A stretch of 64,000 nt of DNA, from NCBI RefSeq assembly GCF_011397635.1, contig NC_064754.1:29740543-29804542 (forward strand), in the 5' to 3' direction. Every line of letters starts with the position of its first letter. Positions within the stretch are counted from its first letter, which is position 1. Shown piece by piece: positions 46,882 to 57,556 of this stretch. This DNA is from Epinephelus fuscoguttatus. Lineage: Eukaryota > Chordata > Actinopteri > Perciformes > Serranidae. A program made the translations under genes and the position numbers. The notes under the pieces are model-generated. The model was not told where the DNA came from and ran no database searches. It was given only the letters and a program-made list of their open reading frames with translations.

Positions 46882-47934
46882 TTTCTGGTTCTTGTTTGAT
46901 TGAATATTCAGATTGTTTTTTGGATTTTGTTTTGGTTACTTGAGTTTTTTGTCACTACAGCATTTAAACATCATGCCAACCAACCCAACACAAAATGACC
47001 TAAATTACAAATCACCTAATTTTAGAAATCTTTGTGTAAATCAAAACATGTTTATTTATAGTTCAGACCTTAATCTTTCATTTTCTGCTGGTTAGAATAT
47101 TCTAACATAAATTATGCCAGAGAAGTACAGCAGAGAGTGAAAAGTGTGCCAACCAACCCCGGTCTCCCCTACTAATACCTCACTGTGAAAACACTCCACT
47201 ACAAGTTAAAGTCCTGCGTTCAAAACCTTAAGGAAAAGTCTGAGTATTATCAGCAACATCTGCTTAAAGTACTTTATTTAAAAAAAAAAGAGGGTAAAAC
47301 AATGTACTGAATGAGTGAGTGAAAAACAAGTCAGCAAAGACAGGAATATCTATTCAGGATATGGTTAGCTGTTACAGTTCTCCTGTATGCTCATAATGCT
47401 AACAGAGAGAAAAGGGGAAATAGTAGTCAAAGTCAAACTCTTACTTCTTTCTTCATTTTGGTCCAGTGCATCATTTTATCTCTTGAAGTATTTTAGCTCA
47501 CCAAAAGTCCGCTGGCAGATAAATCCGAGCCACGTGTGCAAAACCGTGGAGGCCTAATAAAGGACTGGACTTTGGACAAATGACCCACAGCTGAAAATTC
47601 TTTGAAGAACAAACCAATCCAAAAGCTTTCTTTAGTTAACTGCTGGTGACACCATGTTTACAGCTGAGTTAAAAGGAGGAAGGGAAAGATGGGCGTACTG
47701 CAGCTAGTTTCTACATGAACATGTTTGACCGACTTACCATGTAACCACTATAGACACAGTGCAGCCACTTTCCAGGAAGTAAAAGTCATGGCGTTTTGAC
47801 ATGAAACTGCTGGTCCACAGGCTACAGGCTTTGCACACGTTTGTTAATTACGCTGAATCGTATTTATGTTCTGTTTTAAAATTTTTGGAATATTCAGGAG
47901 ACATTTTGAGAATTTAATTAATAAATTAAAACCA

Positions 47935-48490
47935 ATGGTGAAGAGATTGGTCTTTAGCTTGGATCTGAAAGTGCTCATTGTGTTTCCAGTCTTGGCTCTT
48001 CTGGCAATTTGTTCCACATTTGGGCAGCACAGAAACTAAAAGAAGCCTCACCATGTTTAGTTGTTACTCTGGGAATAACCATTCGACCTGAGAGGTCTGC
48101 GCGATTCATACTGGGTCAGGAGATCTGACAAGTATCTTAGACCTAAACCATTCACTGGTTTATGGACAAGCAATAGAATTTTGAAGCTGATTCTGTAAGA
48201 GACTGGTAGCCAGTGTAGTGATCTGAGAACAGGAGTTACATGCTGAGTCTTTACAGTCCTTGTTACAAATACAGCTACATTCTGGAGCTGGAGCTGTCTG
48301 ATTGCTGTCTTACACAGACATGTGAACAGTTCATTTTAGTAGTCCAGTCTGCTAGTGATAAAAGCATGTACAGGTTTCTCTAGATCCTGTTTTGACATCA
48401 AGTCCCTGAGTTGTATGATATTTCTAAGGTGGTCAAAGGCTGATTTTCTTATTGATTTAATGTGACTTCTGGAATTAAAGTCTCAATTAA
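47935..48490. repeat. Dispersed teleost repeat
   Basis: Matches from memory a sequence repeated many times in spiny-rayed fish genomes, with phrases such as TTTAGCTTGGATCTGAAAGT, CTGGCAATTTGTTCCACATT, GACCTGAGAGGTCTG, AAACCATTCACTGGTTTATG and GTAGTCCAGTCTGCTAGTG. No intact frame or terminal repeats can be seen, so its class is uncertain. Confidence 0.6.
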
Positions 48491-48602
48491 GGATAACTCT
48501 ACTCTGCAAGGACAGATTATTAAGGTGAGCACAGGCGATAAGTCTTTCTTCACTGACAGAAAGAAAATAAATAAATGCCAACCTCAGCTCCTTGACAGGC
48601 CT

Positions 48603-48726
48603 TCATGACCCAGGTGCCTCGTCTTCCAGTTTCTTCAGTTGTTCTGTAAACATAGTCATTGACTTCTCATTCTCCGCCAGCTCACTCTGCACACTAAACA
48701 AACATTCCTCACACTTCTTCAGGCTG
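48603..48726 (-). other. Orphan exon-like stretch, coiled-coil end
   Basis: On the minus strand a strong acceptor (CCCTCTGTCTGCAG) is followed by about 40 codons ending in a stop. They read SLKKCEECLFSVQSELAENE, then SMTMFTEQLKKLEDEAPGS. The heptad pattern of Leu, Val and Met suggests a coiled-coil C-terminus. I found no upstream partner exon before the TK1 promoter and no nearby poly(A) signal. It may be the last exon of an unrecognised small gene, a relic, or an alternative exon. The family is not recognised. Confidence 0.35.
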
Positions 48727-49959
48727 CTGCAGACAGAGGGGTCAGAAGACACAATATATTAGCCTCTGTCAGCTTGGATGTGGTTAACGAGTGTGTGAGT
48801 GGAAAAACTACTGATGATGTTAGGTTCAGTATTGCAGAACAAAACTGTTATTGAGTGACTGCTGAAGAGCCACAGGATCTCAGCTCTGTGACAGTTTTTG
48901 ATTTTTTGACACCTTGTCTGATGTTTATCACCGCTAAGACTGCGTGTACACAAGAGGCAAACATGAGCAGCATTACAACAGCATTTTGTTTTGAGACACT
49001 TCAGTAAAAAAAAAAGCCAATTTTGAGATTTTTCCTACAGATGTGAACATTTATACAGTAGGCCCGGGATACCCAAATTGCATTGCCCTGGGGCCACTTT
49101 TGCTAAATGCCAGGGGGCCTAGGGCCAGTTAATAAAGAAATATTATTAAATAATGTATAAATAATTTGCCCAGACCCTTTTTCAGGGGGTCTGAAGATCC
49201 TCCTCCATCCGTTTTAATTTGGTAAACAAGTTGTATTATGATTATTTTTATTGACTCTGGCACCATATTTACATTCATTTTTTTTTTAACTTAACTGTGT
49301 GACGCGGTGATAACAGAGCAAGTGAAAACAGGTGCAGAGACATATAGACAGTTAAGAACGAAGATTAGATAAAGTGAGAAAGAGACATACATTAAAAATA
49401 AAGACCAAGAAACACATCAGAACAAAATAAAACAATATAAAACAAACAAGGAGTGGAGCACAGGCTGAAACTGGTTGGCATACAGGCAAAAACAGATATT
49501 CAGCAAAATGTACGTGTGTGTGAGAGAGATATCATATTTACACTCAAAGTACAGAGAAAAAAATCCCAGTGTGAGTCAAATTAAATGTTATTGTGAATTA
49601 GATAATGGTCAGGGGGCCAACTAGCACCAACACTGCTGTAGGCCCATTTACTCCTACTAACAAAAAGAAAACATGACATTTTAATATGGTAGGTAACACA
49701 ACTGTGCCTACTGTATATAATATATGATGCACGTAGCACCTTAACACAAGCTGCTTTTCTTGGTCTGGATACAAACCATAGATGTAGAAGGTTGAACACC
49801 ACAGATTTATAATAAATAAATAATAATATAATAATAAATAATTACGCATGGTCATGTTGGGTCATGTTCGTCGGTTTGCAGGCAGCTGTTGGGTCATGTT
49901 GAAAGCAAACCCCTCTTTACCGAGCAAGCACTTCCCACTAGGACGTATGACGTTGTGTG

Positions 49960-50085
49960 CGCTGATTGGTCAGCAGAGGCGCTGTCCTTTTCTGTGGAAG
50001 CCAATTGGTTCACAGAATCATGTGACTCCTCGCCCATTGGTTGAGTCTTAGATAAAGACGCCCACAAAACAGCGGCGCGCCACAT
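49960..50085 (+). promoter_or_regulatory. TK1 promoter with CCAAT cluster
   Basis: Three CCAAT/ATTGG boxes lie within 80 bases: ATTGG at 49965-49969, CCAATTGG (both strands) at 50001-50008, and ATTGG at 50036-50040. They are followed by the E2F-like GCGGCGCGCC at 50072-50081, about 110 bases before the start codon. Mammalian TK1 promoters are known to use inverted CCAAT boxes (NF-Y) and E2F for S-phase control. The motifs are seen; the factors are inferred. Confidence 0.65.
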
Positions 50086-50193
50086 TCAAGAGTTTCTAGC
50101 GCCGTAATCTTTCCCGGGGTATAAATTTGTAATATATTGTTATTTATTTCATTTTTCTGTAATATTTTTAAACTGTAGCGTATTTACATAAAC

Positions 50194-52758
50194 ATGGACT
50201 GTGTAGATTTCCCAAGAGTTCTTCCAAATTCACCGAGAAAGGCACGAGGACAAATTCAGGTTCGTATCTGTTAACGTTGTCACAGTATATCGTCTCATAA
50301 ACTAACGAAGCTTAAATAAACTCGCATTAACAGGACATAGTCTTAGCTAAGGTTAAATGTGTATTTAAAGAAATGCTTAAAGTGCTCTTGACTTTCAGCT
50401 CTCTTCACTTCCTCAGTCTGCCTAACGTTAACTCACTGTTGTTTACAGGTCATCTTTGGACCAATGTTTTCAGGCAAAAGGTGAGTTATGCATTCAAAAA
50501 CTAAAAGGCAAACATCTCTTTGCACGTTCAGTTAGCTATTTTGAATCTATATGTACTGTTTAAAGTAATGTTAAAACAAGATACCGCCCAGACTGCAACA
50601 TCCCGCCAAATATCACCCATTGTTTACCCAACTCCCATACAGTCTGTGTGATAATGTAAAGAGTACAGTCGCTTTACAGTATGCTTTCTATTTTAACTGC
50701 TTTTAGGAGTACTTCATACTGATGCTGCACATTATAATAAACAGTATTTCATAGTAGACATTGCCTCATGCTTATGGTGAAGTAGCATTCTGTATGAAAT
50801 TAGTTTTGGAGAAGCTCTGTCACATAACTGGCAGTAACCATTGTATTTTCCTTTGCAAAATGTACAGATGGGTTTCCACTGATTTAAACTTGATTATTGT
50901 TATTTTCCAGCACTGAACTGATACGAAGAGTGCGCCGTTTCCAGATAGCCCAGTACAACTGCTTGGTGATCAAATATGCCAGAGACACACGTTACTCGGA
51001 CACAGGCATGGCCACACATGACAAGTAAGTCCCCTGTTTTCATTTATTCAGCCAAGCTGCTCACATTTACAGAAATATACCTGTCTTTGTGTTTTGGGAT
51101 AAGGTCAATACATACTTATAATAATTTTCCCACAATACCAATTACAACATGGGGTGGATGGGCTGTTATTTGTAACATGAAATTATACTTGATTGCACAT
51201 ACATAACTTAAGAGTGACACAGAGATGACAAAGGAAACATATGATGCTGAGGTGGATTTGTGGAAAGGATCTTTACAAGTTAAGAAAGTAGCCTCATGTC
51301 TAAAGGAGTGCACTAAATTTTAAACTGCATGAGCTGCTCTTGAAGAAGGGCAGACAGGGAGAAATACTGTCTAGGGTTCAGCTGCAGCCTTGTGGAAATA
51401 CTGCGTTTCTGATCCATGATACTTGGGCAAAAGAGGACCTCTAGTGGTGGGATTTCTTAGTAGATGTAGATTTTCCTGTCTAATTATTTTTAGTGGACCT
51501 CTGAATAAAGTGGGAATAATCTAATTATCAGACACATTTTAATAAATATGTTTGGCAATATGGATTCCCTTTCTGAACAATTTCAATCCTTTCGCTCTTT
51601 TAGAAACACAATGGAAGCCGTGCCAGCCAGTTGTCTGCGAGATGTGCGGCATCTGGCGTTGCAAGCCTGTGTCATTGGAATCGATGAAGGACAGTTTGTA
51701 AGTATATATTTACACAAGGACATCTTACTCTGCATTAGCAAGTGGGACAAATCCCTCATTAAGTCTGCTCTTTTTTTGTGTTATTCTAGTTTCCAGACAC
51801 AGTGGAGTTTTGTGAAGAGATGGCCAATTTAGGGAAGACAGTCATCGTAGCTGCTTTGGATGGAACCTTCCAGAGAAAGGTGAGCATCAGTTCGCTCAGT
51901 GTGATACTGACAACATTCACAGTTCACACTGACAGACAGCCACTGTGTAGCTGCCGCAGGGGCAGACACAACAACATGTCCAAGACAAGAGGCACATTTT
52001 TAAGAAAGGCCTGAACAATGTGCATGAGCAGCTGGTTCAGTGTGCCCATTATTCCTCACTATAGTGTGTCTGTTCTGTCCTGGTAATGTAATTATACCTC
52101 CAACTATACTGACTGCTTTTCTGCTGTCCTGTGCATTCTTGTAGCCATTTGGGAACATCCTGAACCTCATCCCTCTGGCGGAGAGCGTAGTGAAGCTTCA
52201 TGCCGTCTGCATGCAGTGTTATAAAGAAGCTGCCTACACCAAGAGGATAGGAGCAGAGAAGGAGGTGAGGAGGCCAACCTAAGAAAAGTCTTAAATGAGC
52301 AAACCGTAAAGTGCTTTAAAACCCTTTTCTCGTGTCAGACCAAAAGGTACCTCTCCATATGTCTTAAATTCATATTTATTTCACAAAAAAATCCAAATAT
52401 GATAAGTACTTTTGACTTGATAAAATATCATGAAACAATAACAGGAGATAGTTCTGTAATTATGAGTTTATATCAGTCACTCTTATATGTAGAGTGAACA
52501 GATTTAGTGAATCAGAAAGTCCCCTTTCCCTTCATCAACTTCTTATAACCTGTCAACTACTGTTTCTCTGTGTCACAGGTGGAGGTGATTGGTGGAGCTG
52601 ACAAGTATCAGGCGGTGTGTAGGAAGTGTTACGGGGGTCTGGTGGTGGACAAAGAGAACAGCGCTCCCTTCAGGAATGAAACGCCACAACAAGCCCTCAC
52701 AGGAAAAGTTGTGGACTCTGCAGTGCCCAGGAAGCTTTTCTCCTCTCTCCACCTCTAA
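50194..52758 (+). CDS. tk1: Cytosolic thymidine kinase 1
   Basis: Phosphorylates thymidine to dTMP in the salvage pathway, mainly in S phase, as a tetramer in the cytosol. Seven exons: 50194-50259, 50449-50480, 50911-51024, 51604-51697, 51790-51879, 52145-52264 and 52579-52758. They give 231 residues; human has 234. The P-loop GPMFSGKS is at residues 26-33, IDEGQFF holds the catalytic Glu at 99, and the lasso Zn ligands are CMQC (154-157) and CRKC (186-189). The substrate-loop sequence IGGADKY is present. A KEN degron (197-199) matches the mitotic destruction signal of mammalian TK1, and NSPRK near residue 13 matches the mitotic phosphosite region. It is head to head with AFMID, as in human. 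Confidence 0.97.
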
Positions 52759-54454
52759 GACTTGAAAATAAGACTTGCAGGAGTTGAGCAGAGACTATAA
52801 ATCTATGAATCAAAGGGTTTTTGTGTGTGAGAGCAAACAATAAGTGGAAGGAAAATGTAGTCTTTTATCTCACAGTAACCTTTTTGTTTTCAGATGAGTG
52901 TTTCCTGGTATTTCAGGTACCTCCAGTTTCCTGCTAAACATGGATTAATCAGCCCAGATAACTTCCTTTTAAACCTCTGTGTTTGTATTAGGTGTCTAAT
53001 TGGTGCAGAATATTATTCTATGTATTAAGTTTTTTAACTTGACGTGACAAAGCACTTGATAATAACCCTGAAAATGAGTTGACCAATGAGTAACTCACTG
53101 TCATCGTTTTCACTACACTGGTGTTTGGATTTCTTTCAACGTCTGTAACTGTAGCAATAGCCTGTCAAACGCAAGGTTTTAAATTATTTTTGTTTAACTA
53201 AATGTACTGTGCATGTATCAATGCATTATTTTCTGCCAACATTCATAAAGAAGAGATCCTCAGTGGAAGGTTTGACTCATGTACAGCAGGTCAGGAGTAG
53301 GGCTGGGTATTGGCAAGAATCTGGGGATATGATATGTGTCATAACATGGGGTGACCATTCAATGTATTTCGATACTCTGCACAAGGCAATATATGATTTT
53401 TTTTTATTTTTTTTTAAATTGTGTGTGTGTTGGGGTTTTTTTTCTAATTTTAGGAAAACAATGCTTGTGGTTCATATTTAATGACGCTGCCTGTTTCACA
53501 GGCGGGTGTTCTTTGTGTTGGCACAAGCAATACTGTATGTTACATTGGAGTGGAAGAGTCAAATGGCTGAATGATCCAGCTGTATGAGGTTTAAACACAA
53601 AAGAGAATGAACCGCTGCCACAGATCTTTGCATGTAAACTATTAATTAAAAATGATAGTTTTTTAAAAATTGTTACAGTATCACAAAACATAATTTCACA
53701 ATGCTCAAGTAACGTTTTTTTCTTATACCTAGATGGGTAAAGTAGTGATGAGTCAAATTAAATTTAAATTGTGTATTTCAGAACTGTTGAGATTGTCTTT
53801 ACTCTTACACTTACAGTAAATGTTTTTAATTCTAATACACTAACTGTGTGATGTGTAACCCAATGCTCTCACATGCTACAGGGGACCAAAATAACCTGTT
53901 TAAATCCTGGCAGGCTCTGAGGCTGTGTGGTGAGCTGGTGGGGTGGAATGGAAAAAGTATATCCTCCCTACTATATAAAACCTGTATTACTGCTGGGCAT
54001 GAATGGAACAGTAACCTTAATATAACTCAACATCCTGTGAGGGATTTATGATTCTGAAAGATGACACTAAGTTATGACTAAAAATGAAAGCAAAAGGCAA
54101 CTTCACAACTATAAAAAATAAAACAAGAATTACTGCGTGCCTCCAGGAACCAGTCAAGTTGCGCCTACAGTTTACATCCATGTCTGTTCAGACTCATGTG
54201 TAGCAAAGACAGTAGACAATGCTTCAGATATGTTGCTGCAAAAAGATTAGTGCAACCACTTTAGTATAATCTCCCCTGAGTTATGATGTTGAATAATGGC
54301 CAGGAAAGTGTTTTTGCAGAACTTAATGATGTCACAGTGAAGTTGACCTTTTACCTTTTGGATATAAAATATCATCACTTCATCATTTTTATTCTACTTG
54401 ATATTTGTATAAAATTGTGTCATAATTAGCACATGAATTATTGAGTTATTATGG

Positions 54455-54900
54455 CCAAATTCTAATCAGTTCATCGTCGAGTCCAAGTGGATGTCTGTGC
54501 CAAATTTGACGAAATTCCATTAAGGTGTTTTTTTTATTTCTTTTAAGATGATCTTTATCAGCAATTTTGCCTTTATTGATAGGACAGCAGTAGACTGAGG
54601 AAAGGTAGGACAGAGGGTGGATGACAAGCAGCAAAAGGCAGTGGGTTGGAATCTAATTTGGGCCGCTGCAAAGGACTCAGCCTGTATGAGATGTACATTC
54701 TGCCAGGTGAGCTGGATCACTGTGACCTCTGACCACCAAAATCTAATCAGCTTACTGTTGAGTCCGAGTGGAAATTTGTGCATAATTTGAAGAAATTCCC
54801 TCAAGGCATTCTTGAGATATTGTGTATACAAGAATGGAATAGACAACTCAAAAAAAAAAAAACCCCATAATGCCTCTGCCCACAATTATCACCAGTGCAG
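54455..54900. repeat. Two linked copies of a dispersed repeat
   Basis: A phrase near 54460-54525 (TCTAATCAGTTCATCGTCGA, GTCCAAGTGGATGTCTGTGC, AATTTGACGAAATTCC) recurs near 54738-54815 as TCTAATCAGCTTACTGTTGA, GTCCGAGTGGAAATTTGTGC and AATTTGAAGAAATTCC. The second copy continues into TTCTTGAGATATTGTG and CATAATGCCTCTGCCC. This is a known style of repeat in fish genomes; its class is not determined. Confidence 0.65.
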
Positions 54901-54958
54901 AGGAATAAAGAGAATTTGGAAACAGAATATATAAATATGAATATAAATATATAAATTT

Positions 54959-55250
54959 GGCGGCACGGCGGAGCAGTGGTTAGCCTCACACCAAGAGGGT
55001 TCAAACCCAGGGTGGAGGAGCCCTTCTGTGCAGAGTCTGCATGTTCGTGTCAGCATGGGTTTTCTCCAGGTACTCCGGCTTCCTCCCACAGTCCAGTGAC
55101 ATGCAGGTTAACTGGTGACTCTAAACTGTCCATAGGTGTGAATGTGAGCGTGAATGGTTGTCTCTATGTGTCAGTCCTGTGATAGTCTGGTGACCTGTCC
55201 AGGGTGTACTATAACAGGATAAGCAGTTAGGAAAATGAATGGAAATAGAA
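54959..55250 (+). mobile_element. SINE-like retroposon, nearly full length
   Basis: Starts GGCGGCACGGCGGAGCAGTG with a tRNA-like A-box region, followed by the B-box-like GGTTCAAACCCAG. The body is shared with 7180-7390 and 46086-46881. The tail reads GAAAATGAATGGAAATAGAA, a degenerate repeat typical of these elements. No clear target duplication is visible in the AT-rich flanks. Confidence 0.82.
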
Positions 55251-57556
55251 TGGGAAAAGCAAATGAAGCCAACCAAAGTCTGACCAGTGTTTGTGACAGT
55301 TTTTATAAAACATTTGTAGGAATCACAAATCAAATACAAATCATTCCAGTCTCCACACACCTAAAACAAAGACAAAGATGAAACTAAATTTCATCTAAAT
55401 TTATCCAACAAAATGACAAATTCGAAAAAAATTCAATGTGGGCTACAAATTGTTGATAAATCAACATTGCATGTCAAATTTAAGTCTCATGTTACCATTG
55501 TTATAGGATATTGTGACACAGTAAGTTTACAGGCACACTCAAGAGATTCACTGTCAGTTGGGTGATTTGAGTTGGGTGATTACAAGCTGCACTAACAGAG
55601 GGATAAGCAGATTTAACTGATTTTGCAGAGCATGAAAATCAGTCCTTGCAAAAAATCATTCAGGCACAGCAGTACGGGCAGCTGTGATGCACAGCTGTTT
55701 CCTCTAAATATAACTTATAATATTGATCTTGGCGCATTTTTACTCTTATTACTTTCCTTCCTCAAAAACCCTTTAAAGTTTCATTTCCCTCCTCAGGCAC
55801 AAATGATAATGTGACAGAAGTGTTCTTCATATATATGGCTTCAGTAAGTTATGCATGTGTATTTTATATTGTAATCAACAGCGTCATTCCACTTGTACAA
55901 ACGTCTTCAACGTGGTACCATATTAGCATCATGTTTAATAAATATAAACAATTTCTGGACTGTCATTTGCGGATCTCAGCTTACACCCCTGCAACAATTA
56001 CCAAACCTGAGGCCAAGGTTTGAGCACCAGATTAGCAACAACAGCCAAACAGGATCGGAGGCAGCTGAGGTGTTAAACTGACAGAGAGACAAAGTAAACC
56101 AGTAGTATTTCAAGGGACAGGTGTTTGATTCTCACCAGTGCATGCTGAGGTGTTAATCTGTCATTGGTAAAGACAAAGCTGCTGCAGTCTGCCCTCAACA
56201 GTTCAGATTAAGGAGGCTGTAAACAGGAGATAAACATCAGTGTTGAGAAAACTAAATGCCACAAGGACCTTGGAGGAAGTGTGCGGCCCCTCTGTCAGCA
56301 GGCTGAAGACGGAGCATTGTTTCTGGCAGTTAATAAGTTACTCTTCAGGATGAGGACAAGCTCGCTGGATAAACCTGTTCAATAAGTGCATAGTTATCTA
56401 CATGTTCCTCCCTCTTTGTCTATATGAATGCTAGCTGCAAGTTTAAAGGGCAACATTGACTATGAAAGTCCAATAAACACCTCTACCGATTGGCAAGTTG
56501 GCACAGGTGGCAAATTCGTTACATGTGCCATGGTCAGAGTTGAAGAAATGGAGGATGTTTCTCGTGTCGTTATCAACAACACATTTTGATTACAGTGGGC
56601 TTAAAAAACACAGGAGCCATTTTACTGTAGCACACAGACTGCAAAACTTTCTGTCAGGGGAGATTTTATGGTTATATGGCTTAGTTAGTCACTGGCTTCA
56701 TTTGGCTTTATAGTGGTTTTTTCCCACTGTACACTACTCCCACAAAATCCTTTGTTAATTTAACACACCTTACACAGTTTAAAGGTCCTCAAGATAAATG
56801 CACTGAAGGGGAAACATCCATTAAAAAGAGCTGTATGTAACTCTGGGTAAGATCATTCATTGTTGAGTCTCATTCCCAGGTCGTCAAACACAGGCACTTT
56901 GGATTGGTGGTTCAGTCCGACTACCGACCCCAAATGTCTGTATTTGATGACCTGGAAATGAGACTCAATAACCAACGATCTTTCTCCAGTTACATACAGC
57001 ACCTTTAAACCAAGTAAGAAAAGAAAATCAGGCACATGCAACCATTAAAACGGCAGCTTTGCATAGTGACATCTATGTACAAATGCACATTTTCAGGTTC
57101 CAACAGAGAGAGCAGAGGAACACAATGAGTGCTGACTTCATCCACTTTGATTGGACGTGTCACAGGTATTCTTTATGTGACCTTTGACCTCCTGGGTACA
57201 TTCTATCTACCTCTCCCCCTCAGGATCAGCCCATTTGAGGTAAAAAAAAAAAAAAAAAAGTTGCATCTTTGCACACAGGTCTATGGTCAGATTACCCAAT
57301 CATCAGCGCTAATCTCAACGGTCAGCCTGATGTCTTAAGATCTGACCACAGACCCGTAAACAGCAGTGTCCCTCAGCTCTGGCTTGCAGTTGCACTGCTC
57401 AGGCTCTCGAATCGAACGACACTTGGGGAAAGTTAAATCAAATGTAAAACTACATCAATATGATATAGCTCTGGATCTGCGCAGTGCAACTACAATCAGT
57501 GTACCAACAGATGACCTGGAACACCACCTCGTCACCTCACGTGACTTCCCTTTGTC

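Larger units (their letters stand above)
45573..47169. mobile_element. Outer terminal-inverted-repeat transposon of a nest
   Basis: The left end is GGGGAGACCGGGGTTGGTTG and the right end is its exact complement. The match covers at least 27 bases (through GGCACAC) and is flanked by TA on both sides, as expected for a TA-targeting family such as Tc1/mariner. Without the inner insertions the element is about 0.8 kb. It has no transposase frame. Confidence 0.88.
45400..50080. other. AFMID-TK1 intergenic stretch
   Basis: Space between head-to-head AFMID and TK1. It holds a nest of three mobile elements (45573-47169), a further dispersed repeat (about 47935-48490), an orphan exon-like stretch (48603-48726, minus strand) and an unclassified repeat-like region around 49050-49640. 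The missing AFMID first exon could lie here but I could not find it. The last 120 bases are the TK1 promoter. Confidence 0.6.
52760..57550. other. TK1-SYNGR2 intergenic stretch
   Basis: The 3' ends of both genes face this region. No further gene is recognised. It contains a repeat beginning TAGGGCTGGGTATTGGC near 53298, a pair of related repeats near 54.46-54.90 kb, a SINE-like copy (54959-55250), and AT-rich DNA. TK1 lacks an obvious AATAAA within 300 bases of its stop. Confidence 0.55.
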
